The notes under the pieces were generated by a model. That model was not told where the DNA came from. It saw only the letters and a list, made by a program, of their open reading frames with translations, and did not search any database. A DNA stretch of 64,000 nucleotides from Pelodera strongyloides (lineage: Eukaryota > Nematoda > Chromadorea > Rhabditida > Rhabditidae), in the NCBI GenBank assembly GCA_036852015.1, contig JAANDG010000076.1, positions 124,001 through 188,000 of the forward strand. The letters are read 5' to 3'. Each line of letters opens with the position of its first letter. Positions within the stretch are counted from its first letter, which is position 1. Shown piece after piece: positions 22,386 through 35,579 of this stretch. The position numbers and the translations under genes were made by a program.

Positions 22386-22793
22386 TAATTCAGTCAAAAC
22401 AGATCTGGCGAATCCGCTTTTTCTACCGATTTCGGCAACATAATACAGAGTGCTCTCCAAACGCTTTGTAATAAAAGAATTCACAATTCCGGTTAAAAAC
22501 ATGAGATCGATAATAATGGTAACTTGACCTATTGAGGTTGTACTTGTGGTAGAGACTATCGATTGTATATGGTTTATCATTAGCTGGCCGGGTGATCATT
22601 ACATTAATTTAAGAAAAAAGGTAAGACCTAACTAAAGGTTCCATTGTTTATTCTCTCAAGCATCCAAACTACACACATTTATAGCACACGACTGTAAATT
22701 AGCATGATGTTTAAAGGGAAACACATGCTCCCTCTGAAAACCACCCGTAATGGTTCAGAATCCGGAGCGAATTCAAATCCCGGTTAAAGCGAA

Positions 22794-22962
22794 ATAACGG
22801 CCGATTTTTGAAACGCATCGTGGACAACTGAATTCTTACGTATTTATGCTAATTTTCTCGTGTTAGCTCGATTTTGTATTCTAATTCATGTTCACTTGCA
22901 TACGCTGCATAAGAATGCTGGTCTACTCCATGTTTCAAAAACCGGCCGGTATTTCGCTTTAA
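22794..22962. repeat. Palindromic element, family 1, abutting the GPCR stop codon
   Basis: Left end TTAAAGCGAAATAACGGCCG, right end CCGGTATTTCGCTTTAA. The final TTAA at 22959-22962 supplies the TAA stop of the minus-strand GPCR gene. Confidence 0.88.
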
Positions 22963-25900
22963 CAAGAACTCATTCGTAGTGATATAGTGCCTCCCTTCGT
23001 GCACACTTCTGTGTCAAGAGTGCTCATCAATGAAGGCACATCATCGCTTCCTTTGGTTGGATAGTCGGCGCATCTGAAGAAAATAAATAAATATTTATGA
23101 AAAGAAATGGTTGGAAGGGGCCCAAATGATGCCCAACCAATCTAAACTAATCTTTAGAAAAATGATTAGAAATCACCAACAACACCAATAACAAAAAACA
23201 CAGCTTATATATTTTGGACCTTTTTTCTTTATTTTTTTATATGATAGAAAGCACCACGCTTCTGTTCAATGTTTAAGCTCTGTTCTTTATATAAAACGAC
23301 GTGTGACCATGCCGTCTCACATGCGAGGCATAAGGTGTTGTCCGTAACAAACAAAAAAACGTATGCAGCTATGGGCAACTTTCTAACAAAGTTCGTCAAA
23401 ATCGCGAAAGTCCAGTTTTACAAGAAGAACATACCTCGACCCGCGTACAATCAACGTGTTCTGCTTTTTAGTACTCCCGGAGCTAGCCAACGGCGAATCG
23501 TCCGTTAATCGCAGGGTATTTCGAGTAAAACTCCGCACGCTTTCGTATCTAAAGTAGTTGAATTCCACGAAATTGTTGTCGAAGGGAAAGAAACACATAA
23601 TTGAAAATGACAACAGTAAAACAGTTGCTTGGTACATTACGCTATAAGAGATAAAAGAAAGCCCTTAACTAAGGGCTAACGCTTAGTACATTGCGCTATA
23701 AGGGCTAAGGGCTAAGGGCTTAAAAATGACAAGAGTAAACATTTGCTTAGTACAGTAAGCTAAGCGCTAAGAATACCGACCCACTGTTTTGACTGTTCTT
23801 ATCCGAGGTTCATCTGTTCACAGATGGCCAGGAGCCTTTTTCCCAACTTCAAAACCTTTTATAAAGAACACTCCCCTACCTTGTCCTACACGGTCCCAGT
23901 AGTAATCGATGAAAGGCTCTCCGATACTTTTGACTGTACGCGATATAGATTACGGGATTGAGGGAGGAGCTTAGCAGGCTCAACCACTGAAAACATAATC
24001 ATTATCTCTCACATTTTGTTAGATAATCATTTGTCACGTGTGACAAAGACGTGGCACACCTTTGCGGGTTTTTTCTTTTTTTGTGGCACCTTTGCAGTTT
24101 CTCATTTTTGTAAGCTTGAGTTGGCCATTAGTAAAATAGGTCACACCCTACTGAAAGGAATGCCTTTGTTGACTGCACGACTAGTAGACGAAAATCGACA
24201 ATTTAAAGATGTACGTTAATGTTCATAGACTAGACATACTGGAAGTTCAAAACCAAAACACGTATTTTTCATGTGTCTGACCCTTTATGACCCTTTAATT
24301 ATTCTAATTATCTGCCAACCTGAAACAATGGCCTCAATATGGTGGACGCGACGAGAAAAAGGTTCGAATTGACGTCGGCGAAGAAGAAAAAATAGGAATA
24401 TATTGCTGAAATAGGAAGGACATTATCCCCGGGCAATTGTCTGGGTCATTGGAACATTAAAAGGAAATTGCGATTTCAATTAACGTTCAGAATACAGACA
24501 TCAGAATAGGAACGGCAAGAGTCAAAAAAGATAAACTCAACGCTTTGAGAGTAACACGATAATAAAATAGTGTTTGTTTCACAATTAGACGACTAGTATG
24601 GAATTATGTTTTCAACTTCAAGCTGTTCAGTTGCTTGCAAAAGTATGCAACAATAATGTGTGCATTTGTTCAGCATATTTTTCAGAAACCACGTGCCATA
24701 CAGCTTTAAACATAACGTAAACAAGCAAAGTATTTAAAAAAAACTTACAATAAAGCGGTGTCCAACATAGTGCAAACACCACGATCACAGTTAGCATCAT
24801 ATGGGCCACTCGTAACTTTACACGTTCATCACGAATCTGAATTTAGTATAAAGCGGTATAAGAGCCAGTTTTTGAAATGTAGTTGGACTACTGCATTCAC
24901 ATATGTTGTATTCAAATAAATATAAGCAGACTAAACAAATATCGCGCAGTTGTTACGAACTACATGGGGCAACAGCGTCCATCATAAGTTTAAAAAATCG
25001 GCTGTTATACCGCTTTAAAACAGTTCTCTTTTTTATTTTATTGTTCGAATGTATGAAAAAAAATACAACTCGTCTTGTATAAATTGTAAATTGTAACCCA
25101 TCATGAAATGATTTCTAGAAAGCAAAATATAGTGCACAGAATATAAACTACAGGAATGAGGAATACTAACTGCAAAACAACCACAAATAGCTAAACATAA
25201 ACTACAACCTACAAACCACGAATAAACTAAAAAAAAATATCAACTTACATGAGCATCGACGGCCAGGCTTTTGTGGTTGGAGACTCGGATGAATATTAGT
25301 GTGTATGAAACGGATATCAATAGAAATGGCACAATAAATGCCAATATCAAATTGACACACACGAATTGCAGCTGAAAACGGAGTTAGAGGTGATTAGCTT
25401 ATTTACCATGAAACTATTCACATTTTAAGAGGATGTCGCGCGATTTTGAAACGTATTCTTTAACTGCATTCCTATGCACAAAGGCCCTTATGCGCACTTT
25501 CGCCAACTGGAAAACACTGCTTACAATTAGAAAACAAGGCACATGGGAGTGAAGTTGTCTAACATTCATTTCCATGAGCCTCCCCTCTTTAATATCCAAA
25601 CTGTACTAGAAAAGGTTTTATTATTATAATTAGCCTTACCTTTTCATCACTCTTTGATGAGCATAAAGTCAGCGTTACGTTGGCCGTCTCGCTGACTGGG
25701 ATCTCAATGTGGACCTAGAAAAAAAATAAGTCAAATTAAAAAAATTTCCGGCCAGATCAGGTAAAGAAGCCCCAGTTAGTGCCATGGCAGCATAAGTTCC
25801 GGGTGAAAATGCCCAGTGTCATGGGTGAAAACGCCCACAAAATAAATGTCCAACCAGAAAAAGAAGCCCCCAACTAGAGCCTTATCGTCTTATCTTACCA

Positions 25901-27994
25901 TTAGATTCCGGGCGAAAATGCCCAATATTCTGTGTCGCCACTACTCGCAGTAATTATTAATCCAATGGTCGCTACGATTTATCTAACAGAATACAAAAAG
26001 TACCTCATCGTAGTAGTAAAGATGTGGAGCGGCGAGCGAGCCAGAAATGAGCCAAATTGCCCCAATCGAGTACAGAGTGTATCGCGAATCCCATTGAGTG
26101 TACTGTAAATCAGTAAATTATTTATAAATACCGTACGGTGGTTGTTTATTTGCGACAATCACGAATTATCCGTTTAAGCCCAAGCCTAAGCCTAAGCGCA
26201 TGCGTACGCACAATCCGTGATGTACAGTATACTGTAGACGTGCTTACAATTAGTTCTGGTTATGAGATCAAACAAATATGGTATACGGTACCAGATATTT
26301 ACTAAGATATTGATGAATAAACTGTGCTATTAATTATCTAACACAATTTAATTACCTTCAATGTGTGACAAATTGCCATATATCTGTCGGCGGTAACTGC
26401 TACCAGTGTATAGACAGAAGCACACGAAGTGGTAGCGTTGATCCACGTACTCAATTTACACATAAATGCGCCGAGTTCCCATTCTGAAGTTGTTGTTTTC
26501 ACTTTCTTTTTTTATATAATATTTTTACACAATAAACCCCAGAGAGAATTACTTCTTTGTTATTAGTGAAAACGTTAACCGTTTTAGTTACCCCCGAAAA
26601 CGACCTAGTTACCCCCGAAAACGTTAACCGGTTTAGTTACCCAATTTTGAGGTAAGCTGTCAAACGCTGACAGCTGCGATAAAAAAATACCGTCTTTTCT
26701 GGTTGGATAATGAAGTTACCACGCGATACTTGTTTTCTTTACATACTGAATGTTATTCACTATGCTATGAGCATTAGAATCTTCAAAATTTGTGTGAAAT
26801 CTTATTATCGCCCTTACTTTTACTTTCTATAACATAGAAGATATAGACTGGATAGAACCCAAACCCCTCTCATCCCCTCATGAAAGAAAACGATGCTCTG
26901 ATTAAATGCTTCCGGCTTTTGCCCTTTTTCCCTATATAAGGAGCCTCTCATATGACCTAGACCTCTAGCCTATATAAGTGGCCAAATTTGCATACTGTGC
27001 CCCAGCATACGCTGCACATCGTAAAGAAACTAACAAGGATAAGGTCTAGGCAAATACGTAAAGTTGTCAGATTATACGATCAAAAGTTCTTAGGTTTATA
27101 AGTATAAGTTTATACAATAAAAAAAAACTAAACTCATAGACAGAAAGGAAACGTAAGGAAGTAAAGAGAGAGAGAGAGTGTGAACATAAAGCTCGGCTCG
27201 TAATGATTATTATCTCAATTTAGCAAAAGGTTGTAGGGGATATAATGGAAAAGGTTTTTTTTTATATCACAAAGTAATATAGATATAAGATTGTACGTAT
27301 GCTACGTTCTCAAACGCGCCGTGCGATTACGTCTCGACCATTAAAAATGGACGCGTGCAATGTGCTTATTATTCGCTACGCTGTTATGGCTACCCGCGCT
27401 ATCCGCGAAAGTATCAGCGCGCTCGTGGTTCTGAGTTCTGAGTCCTGAGTGTACATGGATAGTATAAATAAACGGCGGCCATGCGTCTTTGCATAAGGTC
27501 GGAAAATAGGATACTTTTCTTACAATTCGACTGCACCCTACCTGTAAACACGTTGTTGAATAACGTCGTCGGCAGGCAAAACAATATAATTAGAAGGTCA
27601 GCGGCTGCCAAACTTGATATGAGGAGATCCGTGGTTGAGCGAAATTGTTGATGCGATGCCACGGCAATTACGACGAAGATCTGAAATTACTCTGGGATAG
27701 TTATACATAGAAAAAGGGGGTTTCAGTGTTCCGGACCATTTGGCGACCACGTGGCGTCCGGTGAATAATCGTTCTCAAAAATGGTCACGAAATGGTCTCG
27801 AAGTGGTTGTCAAATTGTCGATGACCGGTCGCCAAATGGTTATTCTTTTTGGAAGAGTCTCGACTTATAAAACCAACATTTCCGAGAAGTCCAACAGCAA
27901 AAACGGCACAATAGAATATGGAATACAAAGCGACCATCTCCATCGGCTGCCGTAGAAGGGGCAGCGTGCCGCCCTCGTAGAAGTCGTCGTCCAT
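22959..27994 (-). CDS. Class A (rhodopsin-type) GPCR, probable neuropeptide receptor
   Basis: Eleven exons, high to low: 27878-27994, 27542-27680, 26356-26483, 26004-26102, 25640-25714, 25249-25371, 24749-24836, 24320-24405, 23880-23986, 23435-23548, 22959-23073. Phases join throughout, giving 396 residues. TM1 carries GN, TM2 has SSLAAADLL, the TM3 cytoplasmic end has ADRYMAICHTLK (DRY at 118-120), TM6 has FALCWTP (248-254), TM7 has SSLNPVIYIAY (NPxxY at 295-299). The extracellular Cys pair is C94 and C179, with an NVT glycosylation site at 173. The Ser/Thr-rich tail has arrestin-type phosphorylation character. DRY and CWxP suit an amine or peptide receptor, and the overall look suits a peptide receptor. 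The ligand and the C. elegans orthologue are not assigned. The first ATG in frame after the acceptor at about 28015 was chosen; an upstream coding exon cannot be excluded. Confidence 0.9.
23650..23770. repeat. Short AAGGGCTAAGGGCTAA tandem in GPCR intron 9
   Basis: Repeated GGGCTAA heptamers with a CTTAGTACA spacer, in the intron before GPCR exon 10. The heptamer resembles, but is not, the TTAGGC telomere unit. Confidence 0.5.
24846..25019. repeat. Palindromic element, family 4 (AAGCGGTATAAGAGCC ends) in a GPCR intron
   Basis: Left TATAAAGCGGTATAAGAGCC and right GGCTGTTATACCGCTTTAAA are inverted. It begins about 10 bp upstream of GPCR exon 7, within intron 6. Confidence 0.75.
27740..27845. 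repeat. Repeat of the TGGTCACC/GACCGGTCGCCAAATGG family, copy 1
   Basis: Alternating versions of ATTTGGCGACCACGTGG and GATGACCGGTCGCCAAATGG form an imperfect palindrome in GPCR intron 1. Related sequence lies at about 34910-35045, 46350-46450 and 52765-52905. Confidence 0.55.
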
Positions 27995-28696
27995 TGCTGC
28001 ATACGCAAGAACTGGAAATGACAATTAGGGGTACTGTAATTATTGCAACATAATTACCGTAATTAGAAAGTACGGTAAGTACCGAAGGGCACGGCATAGA
28101 TAATTATGGTAATACGGAATTGATAACTGAAGGTGATGTAATTATTGTAATTAGGAATTAGGGGGACTGTAATGACCGTAATGTGCTGCACAGACAAGTA
28201 CGGTAAGCACAGCATGATGTAAAGTAATTACTGTAATGGAAAAATAGAAGGTAAACAGAATTGAGTGAATAAATTCTAATTGTAAGAAGTATTCTAATTG
28301 TACTCACAATTGAAATTTATTTGAAATTAAAACATGTTGCGCTTATTTAGATTTATATTATATGGGAATTATAAACATATACAAACACAAGCAATGTTCA
28401 AAAAAGTAAGTACTATACCAGCTCTAGAACCAGGCCTCAAACGATTATACTAGTTAAAATACACATTTTATAAAGGAAGAACAAGGGTCAACGAGCTGCC
28501 TACACGAAAGTTTAGTATTGAATTCATTGAACATCCTATTTACACGGGCATAACAAAGCTTTTGCCAGTGTCCAGCCTTCACAATATGTAAGCATTTTAC
28601 AATTGTACATTTCCAATTTGGGATATTTGGCTATCAAAAAAAGGCTTGAAATTGTACGTTCAATATGACGGTGAACGCTCAAAGAGCATGTTCAGA
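27995..28696. other. Upstream of the GPCR gene
   Basis: An acceptor (TTTCCAG on the minus strand) at about 28015 shows that a 5' UTR exon or spliced leader joins here. The rest contains GTAATTA-rich low-complexity sequence (28020-28250). No coding exon was recognised. Confidence 0.45.
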
Positions 28697-28878
28697 TTTA
28701 AAGCGAAATACCGGTCGGTTTTTGAAACGCATCGTGGACAACTGAATTCGTGCGTATTTATGCTAAGTTGCTCGAATTGGGCCGATTTTTTATTCTGACT
28801 TATGTTCATTTGCATAAGCTACATAAGAATGCTCTGTAGTCTATGTGTTTCAAAAACCGGCCGGTATTTCGCTTTAAA
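28697..28878. repeat. Palindromic TTTAAA element, family 1
   Basis: Ends TTTAAAGCGAAATACCGGTC and CGGCCGGTATTTCGCTTTAAA pair over about 35 bp. The interior has TTATGTTCATTTGCATAAGC. Confidence 0.9.
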
Positions 28879-30630
28879 TCAAATGATTTTTGCAAATTAA
28901 CAAAACCGTTTTTCACCAACGTTATATTATGGGTTGATAATATAACGTTTAGCGGTACGAACGTTACACTCCACAAATAAGTGGTGTACCAAAACAGTCA
29001 ATCAATCACCTACACTACTGGATCGTAATTATTCTTTCAGTAGGTAAGATTGTCGGTATATACGTTACCGTTACTAACAATCTGCCTAGAAGCACAGTCC
29101 CCATACATACCCAATAAGCATCACGAAAAGGCTCGAAACGTTTGGTCTCATAATAATTAGCATATAAAGTTAAAGATTAGCCTAGGCCTTTATGTAATAC
29201 ATATTAGAGGGCGGTATATGTATGGTAAGGGCTTTACATAGTCATTCCCCAAAAGTGAAGTTCGTAGGCGCGAGGGTAAATATCCACACTTACGTAGAGC
29301 GTAAATACATTTAAAGTTTTATTTAGGCTTTTAGTTAGTGAATGTACTTTTGTTTCCAATGAGAGATTCTCTCTTATTGTCGGATATAAATACGATCAGT
29401 GAAAAAGAACGAATTTAGCAATATAATTCAAGCATAGAAATGACGTGTCCGAAATTTGTATAGATCAAATGATGCTAAAAGTTGCTCGGAGCAAAAAAAA
29501 ATAAATAAAAGTTTCTTTATTTTGTCCCAAAATTTTGACGATAATATACGTAAATATGCGAGAGAGTAAATTAAAAGGAAATGACTTATTTCGCATATCT
29601 AAGCAACGTGAAATGTCGCCACGTTGTAGGCGAAAGAGAAAGGATTTTTTTATATAATGTCCTTTATTTTATTTTTAGTTTATCTTCCTTTCTTGAATGG
29701 AAGTTTTTACACGATCATGACCAGGAAACAAAACACAGATGTTTAATACGCACGCGTGCGGCACAAAGATACAGGTGTGCCAATTTAGAGCTGCACACAC
29801 CAAAATAGAGTAGCAGAGACAACGGAGTACTACTACAGAGTACTTACACTTAGCTGCACCATTAGAGTTAATAATTATCATTCCACAAAGCTATACGACA
29901 GTAGCATAGAAATGGCACGGCTGTGCCGACGCCAAGTTGCCAAACACAGGCTGTTCGTCATTATTCTATAGTATGGATAATTATAAGACCATAACGTAGA
30001 GCTTAAGTGTAAATGAGCTATCACTATATGAAAATATGATCTTTATATATCGTGTAAATAGGCAATTAAAAGTTAATCATTCTGAACGCGTATGCCAAGA
30101 GGTGGTGCCCCCGCAGCCCCGCACTACGTAGAGTCAGTCTATAGTCGATTTTTAAAGGGTGAGGTCCATCATAATTTGCTTGCAGTTGAGCATAAGTGAG
30201 ACTGCGATACCGTAGCAATACACTTTGGTGTATGCTAATTTACGTAATTATATTATATACATCCAGTTTGTAAGGTGTAAAAGCGACCGATGATCAATTA
30301 CTGGTTCTAATAAGGTTTTAGGGCATAGTTGTCAATGGGCATTATAAACATTCAAAAATATTGCCCCTTATTCAACACTAATAATGATAACTCAATTTAA
30401 GACAGTATAATATATAAGAAAATTTAATATATTTGAGCGAGTATTTCGTGTAAACTAGGTACTTTAATTGGATATGACGATAATTTTGCCGTAATTTCTG
30501 CGTAATGAGCGAAAATGAAATCTACCATTTACCGTAGTCGGAAAACAGAGCATGATTATAGAGAAATATATATTATACATCAGGAAAAATAAGATTAATG
30601 GAGTTAATGGGGGAAAATTCTAATGGATAT
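28879..30630. other. Intergenic, no gene
   Basis: AT-rich. A short inverted repeat ACGTTATATTATGGGTTGATAATATAACG lies at about 28919-28947. No coding exon chain on either strand. Confidence 0.5.
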
Positions 30631-30818
30631 TTTAAAGCGAAATACCGGCCGGTTTTTGAAACGCATCGTGGACAACTCAATTCTTAAGTATCTCAAAAAA
30701 CGCAACGCTGCTCGAATTTAGCTCATTTTTTTATTCTAATTTATGTTCATTTGCATAAGCTGCATAAGAAGAATGCTGGTGTACTCGATGCGTTTCAAAA
30801 ACCGACCGGTATTTCGCT
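30631..30818. repeat. Palindromic element, family 1, right end truncated
   Basis: Intact left end TTTAAAGCGAAATACCGGCC. The right end stops at CGGTATTTCGCTACCC, losing TTTAAA. Confidence 0.85.
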
Positions 30819-31103
30819 ACCCAACATCATGGTGACAATGGTAACGGCATGATACCCAACATCGATCCATATCAGATAAGGATTATGACTTTATCTTCTA
30901 AAATTTAAAACTCTAAATCAGGCAGAAAAGAAGAGAATCTGAAAAGAAAAAGAAAAGAAAAATGTGTCCAGCCCATTAAGCCTTATATTAAGGGCAAGCT
31001 CCTAGGGGCCTTGGGAATAAATGAGATGCAATAAGGAAACGAATGACTATAGTAATAACAATAAACCTTATTGGACGTGATTGTGGTAACTAGTTTGTGA
31101 GGA

Positions 31104-31106
<3 letters not shown>

Positions 31107-31144
<38 letters not shown>

Positions 31145-31320
31145 TGTGCGTGTGTGTGTGCGTTTGTGTGTGTGTATGTGTGTGTGTGTGTGTGTGTTTG
31201 TGTGTGTGTGTCTGTGTGTGTTTGTGTGTGCGTGTTTGTGTTTGTGTGTGTTTGTGTGTGTGTCAGTGTGTGTGTGTGTGTGTGTGTGTGTGCATGTGTG
31301 TGTGTGTGTGTGTGTGTGGG
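31107..31320 (+). repeat. (GT)n microsatellite
   Basis: About 210 bp of GT dinucleotides with scattered TT, GC and CA variants. Cys/Val reading frames across it are artefacts. Confidence 0.97.
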
Positions 31321-31368
31321 TGCATATCTACTTGGATCATCCTGACCTAATTGTAAGTGATAAAAAGA

Positions 31369-31520
31369 CTTAAAGCAATGTAACAGCCGGTTTTTGAAAC
31401 CTACTTTTACGTTGTATCCCCATTCAATACTGGTGGATTTGTTGGTCTAATAATACCAATTGCATATAATGCACAAAAATGCAACATACGATTCAAAAAC
31501 CGACCGTCATATCGCTTTAA
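31369..31520. repeat. Palindromic element, family 4
   Basis: Left TTAAAGCAATGTAACAGCCGG and right ACCGACCGTCATATCGCTTTAA are inverted, with GTTTTTGAAAC adjoining. Confidence 0.75.
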
Positions 31521-31850
31521 GATTCAATTGCTAATCAATAATAATTTCCCAGAATTCAGACTTCGCTAGGAGCTTTAACAAGCCAAAAGCAACCTCATTT
31601 GCATTTCGAGCGGCGACGCAATTCAGTGGAGAAGTATTAAGATGCCCTCTTTGCTCCCAAGCCTAGGAAATTTGGGACCTTTAAAGCCTATCTGATCCCT
31701 TATTTCGGGGAGTTATTCAAAAAAAACGGAAAGGGGGGCTTTTTTTAAAATAATGACGTATTTTTACGAAATCAAGCACAATTTCCAGTAGCTGATTATC
31801 TTCATCTATTCATCTGGATCAACCCAACGACAGGTTTTTATTCCAATTAT

Positions 31851-31925
31851 AATTAGGGCCGGGGTCGAACCCGCGATCAACGATCTGTGATTGAGTTGTC
31901 ACGCTACCCACTAGGCCACCTGGTT
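31851..31925 (-). other. tRNA-derived fragment
   Basis: Exactly 75 nt. The acceptor ends pair at 5 of 7 positions, a D-loop-like GCCTAGTGGGTAGCG follows T8, and the T-loop is TTCGACC within GCGGG/CCGGC. The anticodon stem does not pair, so this is a tRNA pseudogene or the head of a tRNA-derived SINE, not a working tRNA. Confidence 0.45.
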
Positions 31926-33788
31926 GATGTTGTCTTCAAATATGGATATGGCTCCTCTCAAACTACACTACGTATGATCTAGCTATTATATTTGAAAAGA
32001 AGGATATACCGACTGAACACTCTCATAATGAGTGTAATTATATGAACAAAAAACACGCAAAGGCAAAATAATTGAGAATAATGACCTTTTTAATCTGCGA
32101 CTATAGTATGATCGTATGATGCCAAAGTAAAATTTTTTTTAAACATTTGAACAATTGATCAGTGATGTAGTGAAGTAAGTATTACGTATGAAAAAATGAA
32201 TAATATCCTTAGTCAAGCAAAGTGCAAACTATTGATGAAACTGGAAATATACTCAAAAACTAAATAACTAATGACTAATACTTTGATAGTTGGTAATGTA
32301 GAGTTTAGGCAAACCCAAACTGCAAAGCAAGCGTTGCTAATAAGAATAATGCCGACACTGCTAGTAAACCAACGATAAGAGCGATATGAAAAACGCAAAC
32401 GAACGCTAACAACGCTAACGATGTAAAGAAAATGCTAACATTGCTAACAAAAACGCTAACGTCGCTAACAAAAACGCTAACATAAGGAACAAACATTCAC
32501 ACATGAAATGTTCAATTCTAAATAAGTAACATGAAGCAAAATCGTGAAAATTACACAACTTGCCCGCTACTACACGAGATAAACGCTATTGTTTCTCTCC
32601 GAAGTGGGCATTTTAATAAGCAGACACGATGTTGCGGAAGTTTATTCACACAAAAAAAATCCAGACTTCGGATTTTAGATGAACAGAAATCTTACATTGA
32701 AAAAAAAACAAGACAAAATAAAATATAGAGAGAGAGGGATGAATCTAGAGTGATATAGGGAGAGAGGAAAAGAGAGACTAGCACTACAACTGAATTTAAT
32801 AGAGAAGTAAAATACGTTTCAAGCACATTACATGTACGTTTGCTAGGACGTAAGGCGGTACTTCGGCCTCGTCATCCTTTACATAAAATAGTTTTTCCAA
32901 AAATAAGCAATTAGTAGAAGATAAAATGAGCCCAAATCTTGATATGTCAATGCAAATTTCTTACCGTATCGAGGGAAGCGAAACAGTAATTTATGTAAAG
33001 TCAACAAATTTAAGCAAGCCCATTGCACATTTTACATTAAGTTGAAAATTGGACAACTCGTGGAGTGGCTAAAGGGGTATCACGAAAAACTGTATGCGAC
33101 AAAAAATTCCATACGCGTATTATTAACTCATAGGATAAGTGATAAAAGTCTCCTCATATTGATTTTTCTCTGAGCATGACCCTGATTGATTACACCAACA
33201 AGCTAATTGCTGTGCTCACGTGTTACGAAAGGATCAACAACAAAAAAAGTTGGTCAAAAGAAATCCTGGTCGGGCAAATGTTCCCCTTTGATGCTTTGGC
33301 TTTGATCCCCGCGATTTTACAACATTACACACACAATTTAGTCACACCTATTCAATTTGGCGCCAAAAATTGAGCATCTTTTCACGAAGAAAACAAGGTT
33401 TTCTTGACGTTTTTGGAGGGATAATGTTGCGTAGACACTTGTGAATAAACGGGGAATAGTTATGGAAAAACTTGGATTAGAAAGTGAATATGAGAATAAG
33501 CTAATCGAGGGTTTTAAATCAGGGATCTGGGCTCTGGTCTTGGATTGAGTTCTACACCAAACACCGTCTCTAATAAATAAATGACAATGACAATGACAAT
33601 AAGTCTAATAAATGACAATTCACTTAAATAGGGTAGTGTGTCTCAAGTGGTACTGCAATTCTGTGTTCTATGATAATAAATGACAATTCGTTTAAATCGG
33701 GGGGCGAGCGTAAGCTGTCGCGAATTACAAAAAGTACACCGTAGGCAGCATTACCTAACAATAAGCTTTCAATAAGCCTGAGAGCATA

Positions 33789-33850
33789 GTAAGCCTAAGC
33801 CTAAGACTAAGCCTAAGCCTAAGCCTAAGCCTAAGCCTAAGCCTTAGTCT
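33789..33850 (+). repeat. Interstitial telomere-like array (AAGCCT)n
   Basis: About ten AAGCCT hexamers, the complement of the nematode telomere unit TTAGGC, with one AAGACT variant. Confidence 0.9.
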
Positions 33851-34022
33851 AAATGGGAGGGCTCATAGGTGAACATAGGTGAACGATGACTAATAAGTGA
33901 AACTCCGACCCTCAACGCACTTCAAAGGACAAAACGCTCAAGGCGGAGTTTTAATGGGGCAAATTCGGATAACACCCACTCGTGTAAGGATGGGACATGT
34001 TTTCAATGAACATACAAAAATA

Positions 34023-34129
34023 TTAAAGCAGTATACGACCGCTTTTTGAAACGTACGACGGACGAATTCATTCACATGTATCTACGCTGATTGTGAGTGT
34101 CTCAAAAACCGAATGTTATATCACTTTAC
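34023..34129. repeat. Palindromic element, family 4, short
   Basis: TTAAAGCAGTATACGACCGC at the left and AACCGAATGTTATATCACTTT at the right. The interior is mostly deleted. Confidence 0.6.
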
Positions 34130-35579
34130 TAGAAATATTATATTTAGTCCTTTCCCTTAGTTACCGACGATCTTACAGCGTCGGAGTTTCATCAAAAATA
34201 TGAGGCACGGCTGGGGAAACTTTTTACTTTGAATTTGAAAAAAGTAAAGTATACAAGACAAAAATGGACAAAAATATCTGAGTTAGGCCATGTGACCGAA
34301 GCAAATCATACACAGAGCTCATACATACACATGGGCAGAGCAACTAAATATGATTATAGATTTGAGGCGGAAGTCATGCAAAAGACACCATTTGGTAAAA
34401 GTTATGAAACCACGCAATCCCAAAAAATCTTGAAATATCAACATTTAACAGTGCTTCTTTTATAGTAATTGTGCTTACTTCTGCTTTACACTTTACACAA
34501 CCTTAATCTAATACCTAATAGCCTAATACCTTTACTCGTGCTTTACTTCCGAAATTGAAAAAAATCATGAAATATAGAACTTCTTTTATGAAGGGGATCC
34601 CTTGAAAAATGGATTGGAAACAAGTAAAAATTTAACTCAATTTCTGACCACAAAGCGTTTTGTTAGTGTAGATATGCATATATATTTCTAGACACAGACA
34701 CTCTAAGGAAAATTAAATTATAAGGGCATCCCTAGAATGGCACTACATATGTATGTACGTGACCGGTTGTAAGTCGTCATAACATGGTAAAGTAACATAA
34801 TAATACAAAATAAAATTATATAATGGTAACTTGAAACAAGAATAAGTAATTAAATATGAAATATCAGTGGAAGAAAAACATGGACCAGTCACTGAATTTT
34901 AGACTGCAAAAAACCGATAATTTCCCAGGCCACAAAAAACGGTATGTGGCCGGTAACTGAAAATTTGGTGATCAGTTGACGACGGTTTTCGAGAAAACTT
35001 GGCCGCGACAAGGTCGCCAAGTAGCCACCAAATGTTGTGATCCACGAAAAGCCGGGATAGTTTCAGCATTTTGATTTTAGAGCATCCGACCCTGCCAATA
35101 AGGCCACATATTTATGCACTCTGAATATGAATTTGCAAATATGCAATTAACTTTTGATGGGTAATGTGTGTGCATGGCGGTCATATGATATCTTGTGTTC
35201 CTCTACAGAGAAGAGCAACGAAAATAGAGAATTAGTGAATATTTAATTATTATTTTAATAATCATTTGAGTACTCCTAATAAGTAAATAATATCGCATGA
35301 AATGGGCTGTTTTTACATAATAATTGTTGGGGATAAATAATACCAAGGATCGAAAAACACACATCCCAACAATCAGCATGAACATTTTTCAACGGTTGCC
35401 GCATGCTTTATTTTGGATGGAGAATGCCAAGTTAACAACTTATCGCTATATTTATTCATATGCATATTCCTGGTATTTCTAAAAAAAATTGGTGGTATGC
35501 TGGACTTCGAGCTCTATGTTTCCAAAGTGCAAATACTGCTCACACTACTTTGTAAGGTACTTGGGTATACTTTTGAAGC
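34130..35579. other. Intergenic, no supported gene
   Basis: A 78-codon frame at 34229-34465 lacks splice partners, family features and codon bias. A repeat of the GGTGACC type lies at about 34910-35045. Confidence 0.5.

Larger units (their letters stand above)
31521..34022. other. Gene-poor, repeat-bearing stretch
   Basis: Contains a 75-nt tRNA-like fragment (31851-31925), an AACGCTAAC-rich tandem stretch (about 32390-32480), AATGACAATGACAAT repeats (about 33580-33640) and a telomere-like array (33789-33850). No splice-consistent gene was seen. Confidence 0.5.

Noticed and set aside
31097..31373. Three long Cys/Val-rich frames
   Set aside because: Produced entirely by the (GT)n microsatellite.
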